The notes under the pieces: generated by a model
Databases searched by the model: none
The model's input: the letters and a program-made list of their open reading frames with translations, nothing else
What the model was told of the DNA's origin: nothing
In this document: positions 17,134-27,156 of the stretch, one piece after another
Position numbering within the stretch: the first letter of the stretch is position 1
How the letters are laid out: every line of letters starts with the position of its first letter
Translations under genes and position numbers: made by a program
Assembly (NCBI RefSeq): GCF_024519285.1
Contig: NZ_JAMZCY010000002.1
Coordinates: 1 to 64,000, forward strand
DNA from: Cohnella sp. WQ 127256
Lineage (GTDB): Bacteria; Bacillota; Bacilli; Paenibacillales; Paenibacillaceae
Direction of reading: 5' to 3'
DNA: 64,000 nucleotides

Positions 17134-18864
17134 ATGAATCAGCGGAAGCGTGCGGCCAAGAACCGACGTCCCAAAGTGATCCCGATGCGTCTGGACGCTA
17201 CATTCTTCTTTGAACGCGCCGTGCAGTCGCTTGATCGATATCATTACGACAAGGCACTCAAATATTTTCGCCGTGCGGTAGAGTACGAACCGGAAAATCC
17301 AGTTAACCACTGTAATATGGCAGGAATTTTGTCAGAAATGGGACGATATGAAGAATCGAACGTTATTCTACGTTCGGTATTGGATCAGATTGACCCTGAG
17401 ATGACGGAATGCTATTACTACTTAGCCAATAACTATGCCAATATGGACTTGTTCGAAGCTGCGGAAGAGGCTCTCGTTCGGTATTTAGAGAATGACGCTG
17501 AGGGGCAATTCCTAGATGAGTCGGACGATCTACTTGATCTGCTCAATTACGAGTTGAACCGACCAACCAAGCTGGTCACCATAAAGGCAAAGGAAAATAT
17601 ATATGCACATGACAAAGCCCGTGAATTATTAGAAGCAGGGCACTTTGCAGAAGCGGTTAAAATGCTGGAAGAAATTATCGGGCGTGAGCCTGACTTTCTT
17701 GCGGCAAGGAATAATCTTGGATTGGCATACTACTATATGGGGCTATTCGATAAATCAGTCGCCACGATAACCCAAGTGTTAGAGGCGGAGCCAGGGAACC
17801 TACACGCTTTGTGTAACCTCGCGATATTCTACCAGCACTCGAATCAAGAAGAGGCGCTACAAACCTTAATTGAAAAGCTTAATAAGACGGTGCCGTTCCA
17901 CCCTGAGCATGTATTCAAAATGGCGACAACACTTGGAATTGTGGGTGAGCATCGTGAGGCTTACACTCATTTTCGCCGCTTGCTTAGGACAGGAGAACTT
18001 GCGGAAGAACCGAGTTTGCACCATTTTGCTGCGGTTGCCGCTGTAAATCTGCAACGTTTCGTTGATGCGGAGAGACACTGGAATCAGGCGGAGCGGTTAG
18101 ATCCAGAATCACCGGTTCCTTCCTTTTACTTGCGCAGGTTGGAGAAGGTACGCACAGGCGAAGAAAGTCCGCCTACGCACTACCATTATCATCTTCCCTT
18201 TGAAGAACAGTTCCGAGAATGGGAGCATAGTCCGGGGCTCGTAACGGAAGCGTTGAAGCGCGACCCACTAATCCGCTCCTCGTTTTTCTGGGCGCTCCGC
18301 CATGGAGATCGTCATACAAAAGTACAGGTCATACAGGCTCTCGGGCTCGTTGCCGATGAAGAGGTTATCGAGGCGCTGAAGGCTTTCCTGATTGATGCAG
18401 ATGAAGATGATGAATTAAAACGGGTTGCCGTTCTTGTTCTGCGCTCCATCGGCGTTCAAGATTCGTTAACGGTCACTTTCAGCGGGCGAACGGTTACATT
18501 GGAAGCACGAAGAAAGTCAGCAAAGCTTCCCATTTGGGATGGGGCTTGGCAAGAAGTTCTGGAGCACGCACTTGAAGGCATGTCCGGTCGATACGACGTT
18601 GTACAGCAACATGACATGATGACATTGTGGGTTGATTATTTATCTCGTGTGTATCCAGAGGTACCTAAGCTTCATAAATCGACGGGCTGGGCAGCGGCTT
18701 TGGAATACTGGACCGCTAAGATGCATCGTAGAACCGTTACTTATGCGGATTTGGTCAATCGTTACGGTGTGTCTCAGGCCAGTATAAGCCGTTATGTGAA
18801 CCGGATTGATGAAGCTTGCGGCATTCGGGAGAAGCTAGACTTAACGACACCTTCTTTTTATTAG
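17134..18864 (+). CDS. TPR-repeat protein (YvcD-like)
   Basis: A 576-residue soluble protein. Tetratricopeptide-type helical pairs run from about residue 18 to 350 (for example FFERAVQSLDRYHYDKALKY, ARNNLGLAYYYMGLFDKSVA). A HEAT-like segment (VQVIQALGLVADEEVIEALK) follows, and the C-terminal 45 residues look like a helix-turn-helix (YGVSQASISRYVNRIDEACG). The ATG at 17134 has AGGAGG 10 bases upstream; earlier in-frame codons lack one. In B. subtilis the TPR gene yvcD sits at the same place between the his operon and trxB. The partner molecules are unknown. Confidence 0.8.
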   Translation: MNQRKRAAKNRRPKVIPMRLDATFFFERAVQSLDRYHYDKALKYFRRAVEYEPENPVNHCNMAGILSEMGRYEESNVILRSVLDQIDPEMTECYYYLANNYANMDLFEAAEEALVRYLENDAEGQFLDESDDLLDLLNYELNRPTKLVTIKAKENIYAHDKARELLEAGHFAEAVKMLEEIIGREPDFLAARNNLGLAYYYMGLFDKSVATITQVLEAEPGNLHALCNLAIFYQHSNQEEALQTLIEKLNKTVPFHPEHVFKMATTLGIVGEHREAYTHFRRLLRTGELAEEPSLHHFAAVAAVNLQRFVDAERHWNQAERLDPESPVPSFYLRRLEKVRTGEESPPTHYHYHLPFEEQFREWEHSPGLVTEALKRDPLIRSSFFWALRHGDRHTKVQVIQALGLVADEEVIEALKAFLIDADEDDELKRVAVLVLRSIGVQDSLTVTFSGRTVTLEARRKSAKLPIWDGAWQEVLEHALEGMSGRYDVVQQHDMMTLWVDYLSRVYPEVPKLHKSTGWAAALEYWTAKMHRRTVTYADLVNRYGVSQASISRYVNRIDEACGIREKLDLTTPSFY

Positions 18865-18973
18865 CACATCGACGTGGACGTGTAATGACAACCTAGAGGC
18901 AGACACAAATGACATGACAATGGAACAGTTTCGCTGGCGAAACTTATTCGTTGTACAACAGGAGGAACAAGGA

Positions 18974-19921
18974 ATGCACAAGACAATCGTTATCGGAACA
19001 GGGCCTGCGGGCTTGACGGCTACCATCTATTTAGCACGAGCTAATCTGTCCCCCCTCGTTATTGAAGGTCCAGAGCCTGGAGGTCAGTTAACGACTACGA
19101 CAGAGGTGGAGAATTTTCCTGGCTTTCCTGAAGGGATAATGGGCCCAGATTTGATGGCGAATATGCGGAAGCAAGCAGAGCGCTTCGGTGCAGAGTTCCG
19201 CACGGGCTGGATTAATAAAGTGGATATGTCTAAACGTCCGTTCACGCTTTCTCTCGAAGGCGGGGAAGAGCTACAAGCAGAAACATTGATTATCTCTACT
19301 GGCGCTTCTGCTAAGTACATGGGGATACCGGGGGAGAAGGACAACGTTGGTAGAGGTGTTAGCACCTGTGCGACATGCGATGGATTTTTCTTTCGTGGCA
19401 AAAAGATTATCGTCGTTGGTGGCGGAGATTCAGCGATGGAGGAAGCTAATTTCCTAACTCGTTTTGCTTCCGAAGTTACGCTTGTTCATCGTCGTGATGA
19501 GATGAGAGCTTCTAAGATCATGCAGGATCGTGCGCATGAGAATAACAAAATCCTGTGGGGGTTAAACAAAACTCCGATTGAGGTTATTGCTGGTGATAAC
19601 GGCGTTACAGGACTGAAGGTTCGTAACAATGCAACCGGTGAAGAAGAAATTATCGACACTCAGGGCTTATTCGTGGCCATCGGCCATACGCCAAATACGA
19701 AGTTCTTGGACAATCAGCTGGATACGGACGAGTTAGGCTATCTGAAAGTGAATCCAGGTACGACGGAGACGAATATTCCAGGTGTGTTCGCATGTGGTGA
19801 TGTTCAAGATCATAAATATCGTCAAGCGATTACTGCAGCGGGAAGTGGATGTATGGCTGCGCTTGATTGCGAGAAGTTTTTAGAAAACTCTGCGGTGCAT
19901 GATTGGAGTCAATCACTTTAA
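18974..19921 (+). CDS. trxB: Thioredoxin reductase
   Basis: A 315-residue NADPH-dependent flavoprotein that reduces thioredoxin. The FAD motif GTGPAG lies at 8-13, the redox-active CATC at 132-135, the NADPH motif GGGDSA at 149-154 and the C-terminal FAD segment PGVFACGDVQD near 270. The start ATG has AGGAGGA nine bases upstream. Length and motif order are standard. Confidence 0.97.
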   Translation: MHKTIVIGTGPAGLTATIYLARANLSPLVIEGPEPGGQLTTTTEVENFPGFPEGIMGPDLMANMRKQAERFGAEFRTGWINKVDMSKRPFTLSLEGGEELQAETLIISTGASAKYMGIPGEKDNVGRGVSTCATCDGFFFRGKKIIVVGGGDSAMEEANFLTRFASEVTLVHRRDEMRASKIMQDRAHENNKILWGLNKTPIEVIAGDNGVTGLKVRNNATGEEEIIDTQGLFVAIGHTPNTKFLDNQLDTDELGYLKVNPGTTETNIPGVFACGDVQDHKYRQAITAAGSGCMAALDCEKFLENSAVHDWSQSL

Positions 19922-19988
19922 TACCGCATAAGGACTAAGATCCTGTATACTAGTAGTAACAACATTATTGTTTATGAGGTGTCGATCA

Positions 19989-20942
19989 ATGTCAGAATCA
20001 TTGTATGTAGGCGTAGATTTGGGCGGGACTGCTGTTAAGGTAGGCTTGTGCAATGCAAACGGGGATTTACTCCGTACTCACGAAGGACCCACACAAGCTG
20101 CTGGTGGAGCGGACGCTGTATTATCCAATATTGCGACCTATGTCAAAGAGCTAGTACCTCCTGGAACACCAGAATGGGATAACGTAGCGGGTGTAGGGAT
20201 CGGTATCGCCGGATTTCTGAATATTCCCGAGGGGATTATTGACTTCTCGCCAAATCTTCCTTTCAAAGACGTTCCTGTCACACGGATTATGGAAGAGAAG
20301 ATTGGCAAGCCGGTCAAAATTAATAACGACGCTAACGTGGCTGCGCTTGGAGAAGCGTGGGGCGGGGCAGGCAGAAATGTTGCGAATTGCGTATGCTATA
20401 CGCTAGGTACAGGGGTCGGCGGCGGTATTATTCTAAATAATCGGCTTATAGAAGGATCAACGGGTATGGCAGGAGAGCTTGGTCACTTGTCGATCGTAGC
20501 TGATCTTGAAGCGATTCAATGTGGTTGTGGTAAGATGGGGTGCCTTGAGACGGTATCTTCGGCAACGGGAATTATCCGTATGGCTGTCGATGCGGTAGAA
20601 CGGGGAGACCGAACCTCACTCACTTTCATAGAGGGTGAGATCACGGCCAAGGACGTTATTGATGCGGCTAGAGACGGTGACGAGGTTGCTCAGCGAATTG
20701 TGTCTCGTGCTGCGTTTTATTTGGGAAAATCGATGGCTGCTGTTGCTGTCGTCGTTAACCCACAACGCTTTATCGTTGGAGGCGGGGTGAGCAAAGCCGG
20801 TGAATTCCTCTTTGCTCAAATTCGCGAGGTATTCGATAAGTTGACTCCGGGCAATGCTCGCAATGGGGTCGAGATCGTCGCTGCCGAGCTAGGAAACAAT
20901 GCAGGGGTTGTAGGTGCTGCAGGATTGTTCCTACGAGCATAA
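19989..20942 (+). CDS. glcK: ROK-family glucokinase
   Basis: A 317-residue sugar kinase that phosphorylates glucose to glucose 6-phosphate with ATP. The N-terminal ATP motif DLGGTAVKVG (10-19), catalytic Asp114 in INNDANVAALGE, LGTGVGGG (139-146) and the ROK zinc site H166 with C178, C180 and C185 are visible. No N-terminal helix-turn-helix is present, so it is a kinase, not a ROK repressor. In Bacillus this position between trxB and yvcJ is held by the NUDIX gene yvcI, so the kinase is a local difference. Confidence 0.88.
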   Translation: MSESLYVGVDLGGTAVKVGLCNANGDLLRTHEGPTQAAGGADAVLSNIATYVKELVPPGTPEWDNVAGVGIGIAGFLNIPEGIIDFSPNLPFKDVPVTRIMEEKIGKPVKINNDANVAALGEAWGGAGRNVANCVCYTLGTGVGGGIILNNRLIEGSTGMAGELGHLSIVADLEAIQCGCGKMGCLETVSSATGIIRMAVDAVERGDRTSLTFIEGEITAKDVIDAARDGDEVAQRIVSRAAFYLGKSMAAVAVVVNPQRFIVGGGVSKAGEFLFAQIREVFDKLTPGNARNGVEIVAAELGNNAGVVGAAGLFLRA

Positions 20943-21024
20943 TTGAAGCAAGCGCTCGGTTCCGCTAGCTTATAAGGCGGGTCGGGCGTTCTTTCGTTCA
21001 TCGCAATAGGTGGAGGGGATAGAC

Positions 21025-21915
21025 TTGGATACGATGATAACACAGCCGACTCTTATTATTATTACTGGGATGTCGGGTGCCGGAAAAACGATTGCTGTTC
21101 AGAGCTTAGAGGATTTGGGTTTTTTCTGCGTTGATAATTTACCGCCTGTACTTATACCTAAATTTGCTGAACTCATAGAGCAATCGCAGGGACGTATTGC
21201 GAAAGTAGCTTTAGTCATTGATTTGCGGGGGAGAGAGTTTTTCACGGCGTTATCTGAATCTCTCAATCATATTCGAGAGCATTATACGATTCATTATGAG
21301 ATTTTGTTTTTGGATGCGACGGATTCAGTCCTCGTTCAGCGTTACAAAGAAAGCCGCCGCAGACACCCACTTGCACCAGAAGGATTGCCGCTTGAGGGAA
21401 TACATTCTGAACGTAAGCTACTTGAGGACTTGAAGGGCTGGGCGACTCAAGTTATTGACACAAGTAGTCTCAAGCCAGCAGCGTTGAAGGAAAAGATCAT
21501 AGGTCGGTTCACCAACCTAGATCGGAATAACATTTCTATAAACGTGACTTCCTTCGGATTTAAGTATGGGGTTCCCATCGACGCAGATTTGATTTTCGAT
21601 GTACGCTTTTTACCTAACCCACATTATGTTGAGAACCTTCGGCCTAAGACGGGTGTTGAGCCAGAAGTGTATGACTACGTCATGAAATGGCCTGAAACTC
21701 AAACCTTCTTAACGAAATTACTGGATATGCTCCAATATTTAATTCCGTTGTACCACAAAGAAGGCAAAAGCCAGATTGTTATCGGAATCGGATGCACAGG
21801 AGGCAAACATCGTTCCGTTGCATTAGCGGAATACCTAGGGCGTATGTTAGGCTCCAGCGAGACAGAATTAGTACGAGTGAGCCATCGCGATTCAGAGCGC
21901 GACAGGCAGAACTGA
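21025..21915 (+). CDS. rapZ: RNase adapter protein / nucleotide-binding protein RapZ (YvcJ)
   Basis: A 297-residue P-loop NTPase. Walker A GMSGAGKT is at 15-22, and the C-terminal domain contains the RapZ signature [16 protein letters not shown]. The enterobacterial protein guides RNase E to a small RNA that controls glmS; the Bacillus protein binds nucleotides and affects competence, so the RNA-related role is not established for this lineage. The TTG at 21025 is preferred since GGAGGGG is six bases upstream, while the ATG at 21034 is 15 bases away. It is followed nine bases later by glmR, as in B. subtilis. Confidence 0.93.
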   Translation: MDTMITQPTLIIITGMSGAGKTIAVQSLEDLGFFCVDNLPPVLIPKFAELIEQSQGRIAKVALVIDLRGREFFTALSESLNHIREHYTIHYEILFLDATDSVLVQRYKESRRRHPLAPEGLPLEGIHSERKLLEDLKGWATQVIDTSSLKPAALKEKIIGRFTNLDRNNISINVTSFGFKYGVPIDADLIFDVRFLPNPHYVENLRPKTGVEPEVYDYVMKWPETQTFLTKLLDMLQYLIPLYHKEGKSQIVIGIGCTGGKHRSVALAEYLGRMLGSSETELVRVSHRDSERDRQN

Positions 21916-21924
21916 GGTGGGGCT

Positions 21925-22911
21925 ATGAAGGAGAGGCAAACCCTCTCTCGTAAACCACGAATTGTTGTCATTGGTGGGGGTACGGGATTATCCGTAATGC
22001 TGCGTGGATTAAAGCAGAAGCCTCTGGATATTACAGCTATCGTAACAGTGGCTGATGATGGTGGAAGCTCGGGTATTTTACGTGAGGAATTGCAAATTCC
22101 ACCTCCAGGGGATATACGTAACGTATTGTCTGCGTTAGCAGATACAGAGCCTTTACTAGCAGAAGTGCTTAATTATAGATTTAATAGTGGCACAGGGCTA
22201 GCTGGGCATAGCTTGGGTAACCTTATTCTCGCAGCGATGACTGACATTACGGGAGATTTCGTAACAGGGATTACTGAGCTCAGTCGGATCTTCGCGGTTC
22301 GTGGCCGAGTTCTACCTGCTGCGAATCAAGCTATCGTTCTGAAGGCTGAGATGGAAGATGGGTCAATTGTAGTTGGAGAGTCCAAAATTCCGAAAGCGGG
22401 TTTAGCTATTCGTAAAGTGTTCCTCGAGCCTGCAGATGTCGAGGCACTACCGGAGGCTGTTCAAGCGTTGCGTGAGGCAGATGCGATACTGATCGGCCCA
22501 GGGAGCTTGTATACGAGCATTATTCCGAATTTGATCGTTCCGAAGCTAGCGGAAGCAATCGTCCAATCGGATGCGGTCAAGTTGTTTGTATGCAATGTGA
22601 TGACCCAGCCTGGTGAAACCGACAATTATTCGGTAAGTGACCATCTTGCTGCCGTTCATGCTCATATTGGTCAGCATTTATTTGATTATGTGATCGTGAA
22701 CGATGGAGAAATTCCTCCTCAAGTTCAGGATCGGTATGCGGAGAAGGGCTCTAAAGCTGTACACTTGGATTTGGAGGAAGTGACCAAGCGAGGATATAAG
22801 GTAATTGCGGATACGTTGGTATTATTCCGGACTTACTTGCGTCATGATGCAGCCAAATTAAGTGATCATATTTATCATCTGGTCGAAGATTGGATGTTGC
22901 GGAAGGGGTGA
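21925..22911 (+). CDS. glmR: Gluconeogenesis factor GlmR (YvcK/CofD-like)
   Basis: A 328-residue protein of the YvcK/CofD-like superfamily. The N-terminal nucleotide-binding segment [11 protein letters not shown] (14-24), the [11 protein letters not shown] motif and [14 protein letters not shown] are present. In B. subtilis it binds UDP-GlcNAc and directs carbon to wall precursors by stimulating GlmS, which matters on gluconeogenic carbon sources. It lies between rapZ and whiA as expected, and its stop is seven bases before the whiA start. Confidence 0.95.
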   Translation: MKERQTLSRKPRIVVIGGGTGLSVMLRGLKQKPLDITAIVTVADDGGSSGILREELQIPPPGDIRNVLSALADTEPLLAEVLNYRFNSGTGLAGHSLGNLILAAMTDITGDFVTGITELSRIFAVRGRVLPAANQAIVLKAEMEDGSIVVGESKIPKAGLAIRKVFLEPADVEALPEAVQALREADAILIGPGSLYTSIIPNLIVPKLAEAIVQSDAVKLFVCNVMTQPGETDNYSVSDHLAAVHAHIGQHLFDYVIVNDGEIPPQVQDRYAEKGSKAVHLDLEEVTKRGYKVIADTLVLFRTYLRHDAAKLSDHIYHLVEDWMLRKG

Positions 22912-22918
22912 AAAGGGT

Positions 22919-23854
22919 ATGTCATTTGCGGCGCTAACAAAAAAAGAACTCACTTTGCTCGAATCTGATGGCTGCTGTGAGAAGGCGGAGTTATCGGCTT
23001 TGATACGGATGAATGGAACGATCTCATTGTCCAATAAGCGAGTTATACTGGATATCTCCACCGAGAATGCCGCAATATCACGCCGCATCTACACCCTGCT
23101 TAAGCGACATTTTAAAGTTATAACCGAGCTTCTAGTGCGTAAAAAAATGCGTTTGAAGAAAAATAACGTTTATGTTGTGCGAGTACCAGCAGGTGCGGAG
23201 GCTATTCTAAATGACCTGTCGATTGTCTCCGAGGGATTTCTATTCCATCCGAGTATTGATAAAGAATTGGTTCGTAAGGCATGCTGTAAAAAGGCTTATT
23301 TGCGTGGTGCGTTTTTAGCGGGGGGTTCAGTGAATAATCCGGAGGGCTCATCCTATCACTTGGAAATATCCTCGATGTATGAGGAGCATTGTCAAGCTCT
23401 TGTGGACCTTGCGAATAAATTCCATCTGAATGCACGTTTTATCGAACGCAAGAAGGGATTTATCCTCTACATTAAGGAAGGCGAGAAGATCATCGAGTTT
23501 TTAAGCATCATCGGTGCCCATCAAGCCTTGTTTAAGTTCGAGGATGTCCGTATAATGCGAGATATGCGTAACTCGGTGAATCGGATCGTAAATTGCGAGA
23601 CGGCTAATCTGAACAAGACGATCGGGGCAGCAGTCAGACAAATTGAGAATATCAAACTTCTTGTTAAAGAGGTCGGACTTTACAATTTACCTGATAAGCT
23701 TCGAGAGGTCGCGGAAATAAGACTTCAGCATCCTGACATTAACCTGAAGGAAGTCGGAGATTTGCTTAAAGGACAGGTCAGTAAATCAGGTGTAAACCAC
23801 CGACTTCGTAAGCTAGATGAGTGGGCTGAAAAAATCCGGAACGGCGGAGCATAA
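22919..23854 (+). CDS. whiA: DNA-binding protein WhiA
   Basis: A 311-residue protein with an N-terminal region related to LAGLIDADG endonucleases ([18 protein letters not shown] in the middle) and a C-terminal helix-turn-helix ([20 protein letters not shown]). WhiA is a sporulation regulator in actinomycetes and affects division and chromosome segregation in Bacillus. The ATG at 22919 follows GGAAGGGGTGAAAAGGGT and is close to the glmR stop, so the two are probably cotranscribed. Confidence 0.95.
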   Translation: MSFAALTKKELTLLESDGCCEKAELSALIRMNGTISLSNKRVILDISTENAAISRRIYTLLKRHFKVITELLVRKKMRLKKNNVYVVRVPAGAEAILNDLSIVSEGFLFHPSIDKELVRKACCKKAYLRGAFLAGGSVNNPEGSSYHLEISSMYEEHCQALVDLANKFHLNARFIERKKGFILYIKEGEKIIEFLSIIGAHQALFKFEDVRIMRDMRNSVNRIVNCETANLNKTIGAAVRQIENIKLLVKEVGLYNLPDKLREVAEIRLQHPDINLKEVGDLLKGQVSKSGVNHRLRKLDEWAEKIRNGGA

Positions 23855-23880
23855 CCGTATGGCGCATTTGTTCGAATCAA

Positions 23881-23889
23881 TGGTATAAT
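23881..23889 (+). promoter_or_regulatory. Extended -10 promoter element before the HPr gene
   Basis: TGGTATAAT is a perfect extended -10 located 66 bases before the HPr start, just after whiA. It would give the HPr gene its own transcript in addition to any readthrough. Confidence 0.55.
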
Positions 23890-23955
23890 AGTTAAGAAAC
23901 TGTAGCACGGGGGTCCCCAGATGAGGGACGAACAAAGATAGGGGGTATCCGGTCC

Positions 23956-24225
23956 ATGACGAGACAGCCGGTAGTTGTTCGGCTTAAAACGGGTCTTCAC
24001 GCCAGACCGGCGGCACTATTCGTGCAAGAAGCCAATAAATTCTCCTCCGACGTCTTTGTGGAGAAGGATGAAAAGAAAGTAAATGCGAAAAGCATCATGG
24101 GAATTATGAGCCTGGCTATCAGCTCCGGTACGGAAGTCGCGATCAGCGCGGAAGGTTCCGACGCAGAGCAAGCTGTAACCGCTTTAGTGCAGCTTGTAAG
24201 CAAAGAAGAGCTAGAGAACCAATAA
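23956..24225 (+). CDS. HPr-family phosphocarrier protein at the crh locus
   Basis: An 89-residue HPr-fold protein. It keeps His15 in TGLHARPA, the site phosphorylated by enzyme I in the phosphotransferase system, and Ser46 in AKSIMG, the site of HprK. In B. subtilis the gene here is crh, where His15 is replaced by Gln and only Ser46 works. By residues this is an HPr that could serve both PTS transport and CcpA signalling; by position it corresponds to Crh. Whether another ptsH exists is not visible. Confidence 0.9.
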   Translation: MTRQPVVVRLKTGLHARPAALFVQEANKFSSDVFVEKDEKKVNAKSIMGIMSLAISSGTEVAISAEGSDAEQAVTALVQLVSKEELENQ

Positions 24226-24240
24226 GTCATTTTCACTTAA

Positions 24241-24263
24241 AGCTCCCTAACGGGAGCTTTTTG
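24241..24263 (+). terminator. Terminator after the HPr gene
   Basis: AGCTCCC and GGGAGCT form a tight hairpin around TAAC, followed by five T residues. It ends the rapZ-glmR-whiA-HPr unit. Confidence 0.92.
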
Positions 24264-24590
24264 CATTTCTATGCGCCTAGACAAGCTAGACACAACAAGC
24301 CGATGCAAGTCCGGTCGAGGTAAGAACAAGAGAACTGTTGGTGACTCGGGTACAGCGGCACTCGCAATGAAAAAAACGGATATCCAAGGAGTCGTAGATG
24401 CAGCCATTATCCAATACGGCTTGACTTCGCGGACCTCGCTGCCATGGCTCAACGCATACTTCACCCATAACCCACAAGGGCTTTGGGGTCGGCAAGCTTA
24501 ATCCCAAGAATCAGCTCGAAGGTCAAAAAAGTGCCTATATGGAACGAACCTATGTACCGAGTAATGCAAGGGTCATGTATGTATCTTACC
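24264..24590 (+). other. Junction region between HPr and the sugar island
   Basis: About 330 bases without a recognisable gene. A 44-codon frame begins at ATG 24367 (start MKKTDIQGVV) and ends at 24501 but has no RBS; it may be a degraded fragment. GAAGGTCAAAAAAGTGCCT at 24518-24536 matches the core of the 51-bp hisA-hisF array unit at 18 of 19 bases, so a single copy of that repeat family lies here. TCTAGAC-like words (CTAGACAAGCTAGACAC) occur at 24276-24292. Confidence 0.45.
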
Positions 24591-25562
24591 CTAACGGTTT
24601 CCCGACACCTCAACGAATCCCGTATCGTCGAACCGGGGGACCTGTCGCCCTTCGGCAGCATCCAAGAGCCGAGCGATGATTCGGTTTCCCCACTCTTCCT
24701 CGTGTTGCGATAATACCGACGTTAACTGGCCGTTGCGGATCGCTTCTTGGATTTCCGGAGTTAGCCCGAAGGTAAGGGCGTAACGTGCCAAGCCTTTGGC
24801 TTTCCATACGAGAATGGAAGCGGATCCGGACACGAAGTCGAGTCCGACGAAGGCGTCGAAATGAGGATGGGAGTCGATCATTTCCTCGAGATCCCTTAAC
24901 GCGCGGATCTCGCTCCCTTCGTTATAGCGAACTTCCAGCACTTGTATTTTCGTTTTATTGTTTAGATAGGTAAGCATTCCCTCCAACCGCTGGTCCATAC
25001 TGAGCGTCCGGCGCGTTCCGGTTTCCACCAGCACCATGCCACTCCCGTCGAGCAGCTTATCCAGAGACTCTCCCATTCTACGCCCCGATTCCAGGTTGTT
25101 CGTTCCGATATAGGTCAAGCGTTGGCTTGCGGGAGAATCCGATTCGAAGCAGATGACGGGTATCCCGCTGTTAACGGCTTTATCGATGATAGGGGCGAGC
25201 GCGTTCGCATCGATCGGGTCTATGGCGATCCCGTCGACTTGTTGGCGGATCATCGTCTCCATCATGCGGATTTGCTGCTCCAAGTTCGATTCTCCCGGAG
25301 CCTTGACGATAAGCTGGACGTTCGACTCCGCTGCAGCCAATTCGGCCGTGCGGGTTATCGTTTCGTAGAACGGATGTGTCATCGGATAGATGATCCCAAA
25401 CGTATATGCAGTTGCGACTTTCGTTATGATGGGAGAGGTAGTCGATGGGGGAGGTGCGACCGAATCCACATCTTTGGTACATCCCGATAAGATAACCGAC
25501 AAGAGAGCAATCGGCAGAAGAAAGCATAGTAATGGTTTACGCCAAGCGCTCGGGACTATCAT
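24591..25562 (-). CDS. Sugar-binding lipoprotein of the two-component operon
   Basis: A 323-residue periplasmic-binding-protein-like lipoprotein (Peripla_BP_4 type). The signal peptide ends in the lipobox LSGC at about 25-28, and the mature part starts the binding fold at YTFGIIYPMTHPFYETITRT with the QQVDGIAIDP segment typical of ribose/galactose binders. It is the third gene of a leftward unit with a response regulator (26-base overlap) and a histidine kinase. No permease accompanies it in that unit. It could present ligand to the sensor kinase, as such proteins do in some Firmicute systems, or feed the transporter across the divergent promoter. The ATG at 25562 has AAGGAG six bases upstream. 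Confidence 0.85.
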   Translation of the reverse strand: MIVPSAWRKPLLCFLLPIALLSVILSGCTKDVDSVAPPPSTTSPIITKVATAYTFGIIYPMTHPFYETITRTAELAAAESNVQLIVKAPGESNLEQQIRMMETMIRQQVDGIAIDPIDANALAPIIDKAVNSGIPVICFESDSPASQRLTYIGTNNLESGRRMGESLDKLLDGSGMVLVETGTRRTLSMDQRLEGMLTYLNNKTKIQVLEVRYNEGSEIRALRDLEEMIDSHPHFDAFVGLDFVSGSASILVWKAKGLARYALTFGLTPEIQEAIRNGQLTSVLSQHEEEWGNRIIARLLDAAEGRQVPRFDDTGFVEVSGNR

Positions 25563-27144
25563 GATACTCTCCTTCCGCGGATCGGCCTTCGGGCATCCCT
25601 TGCCGGCGAAATTCCCGCGTCGTCATACCCGTCATCTTCTTGAACAGATTAGAAAAATAGTGCGCGTCGTTATAGCCGACCTGATAGGCGATCTCGTAGG
25701 ATTTATCATTGGTCGCTTGCAATAGTTCCATCGCTTTGCGAATTCGGGTTTGCGTTAAATACTCGATGAAGGTTTGATCGTTTTCTTGGCTGAACACTTT
25801 GCTTAAGTGGCTCGGACTGACGCGAACGTGTTCGGCGGCGTCTTGGAGCGATAACCGATCGTTCACATATTGCTGTTGGATGAATCTTTTGACTTTGGCG
25901 ATGATGTCCGCGTACTTGTTGGACGCATCCGCCCTCCAGGTCCATAGCTGTTTCAGCAAATCCGCCAAGAAGCGGCAAGACTCCTCCCAGCTTGAGACCT
26001 TGTGGATTTCTCCTTGAAGCTCGGCAACTAGGGAGTCAGATACTTCCCCTGAACGGAAGCCGTTCTTCGCTTCTTGCAAAGACTCCAGCATTAATTCGTT
26101 CAGCAAGTAGTAGCCATACATAGAAGATTTCCAATCCACTTCCACGAGATTGGCGGCGAAGTCGCGAACGAACTCTTGGAGCTGGGAGACCGTTCCGATC
26201 TTAAGAAACTCGATGAAACGCGCGCGGTCTAGGTAGGCGGTCGATCCGGCCGAACGACCGGCCGTTTGCCATAATTCATTCTGATTGATTTTCGTTAGCC
26301 GATGTATAATCCGGTCTTCCTCGGCCTCCAAGAAAGAAACGTGGATGCCTTGTAATCGATTCTGCACGCTTCCGACTCCGAATGAGACCGAGCATGGAAG
26401 CTCGCTCTCGAGATGAGGGACGAGCTTATGGCGGATATGATCGAGAGTAACGGCTAAATCTTGAGCGGAATCACCATGAATGATCCATACCTTTTCCGTC
26501 CGGCTGCGCTTGAAGCTCCATCCGGTAACGGTATCGGACAGCTTATCGTCGATGACCCGTTCCGCCTGCAAGATCGTATCGGTATCGGTATACGAGTTAG
26601 ATTCCGAGCATCTCAGGTCGCAGATCAAGACAGCATAGTATGATGAAATCACGTTCAAGGACAGAGAAGTCGCCGCTTCGACGGCCTCGGTCGTGGTGAT
26701 GAGTCCGCCACATAAGTCGCCGAAGAGCTTCTCCTGGGTGTAAGCTTTACGTTCCTTCAACCGGCGTTCATGGTCGATCTTGTCTCCAACGGAATGCAGA
26801 AGCTTAATCAGATCAAGAGAATGAACGGGCTTCAAGCAGTATTCTTCAACGCCTATTTGTAGCGCTGATCGGGCGTAGCTGAATTCATCGTGACCGCTAA
26901 GGATAATGATCTTCGTATCCGGCAACCGTTGGCGAACGATGGAGCTTAGCTCAAGGCCATTCATGAAAGGCATCTTGATGTCGGTAATCAGAATATCCGG
27001 CATCCACTTCTCGATCAGGGGGAGCGCGACTTCTCCGTCCGACGCATCCCCGCAATAGATGAAACCTTCCTTTTCCCAATCGATGCAAACCCGAATGTTT
27101 TCTCTAATGACGATTTCGTCGTCGACGAGCATGACCTTTTTCAC
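25537..27144 (-). CDS. Response regulator with AraC-type output (YesN-like)
   Basis: A 535-residue regulator. The receiver domain (1-120) has the acidic pair DDE at 8-10, the phospho-acceptor Asp in DILITDIKMP near 55 and the lysine in CLKPV. A 280-residue middle region is poorly conserved, as in other YesN proteins. The C-terminal 100 residues carry two AraC helix-turn-helix motifs (LSLQDAAEHVRVSPSHLSKV; SYEIAYQVGYNDAHYFSNLF). The likely GTG start follows AGGGGTGAC. It pairs with the kinase 12 bases upstream and probably activates the sugar genes on both sides of the divergent region. Confidence 0.92.
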   Translation of the reverse strand: MKKVMLVDDEIVIRENIRVCIDWEKEGFIYCGDASDGEVALPLIEKWMPDILITDIKMPFMNGLELSSIVRQRLPDTKIIILSGHDEFSYARSALQIGVEEYCLKPVHSLDLIKLLHSVGDKIDHERRLKERKAYTQEKLFGDLCGGLITTTEAVEAATSLSLNVISSYYAVLICDLRCSESNSYTDTDTILQAERVIDDKLSDTVTGWSFKRSRTEKVWIIHGDSAQDLAVTLDHIRHKLVPHLESELPCSVSFGVGSVQNRLQGIHVSFLEAEEDRIIHRLTKINQNELWQTAGRSAGSTAYLDRARFIEFLKIGTVSQLQEFVRDFAANLVEVDWKSSMYGYYLLNELMLESLQEAKNGFRSGEVSDSLVAELQGEIHKVSSWEESCRFLADLLKQLWTWRADASNKYADIIAKVKRFIQQQYVNDRLSLQDAAEHVRVSPSHLSKVFSQENDQTFIEYLTQTRIRKAMELLQATNDKSYEIAYQVGYNDAHYFSNLFKKMTGMTTREFRRQGMPEGRSAEGEYHDSPERLA

Positions 27145-27156
27145 CGATAGTCACCC

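Noticed and set aside
24271..24501. 76-codon plus-strand frame after the HPr terminator
   Set aside because: The first part overlaps unrelated spacer, no RBS is present and no family is recognised. It is described only as possible degraded sequence.
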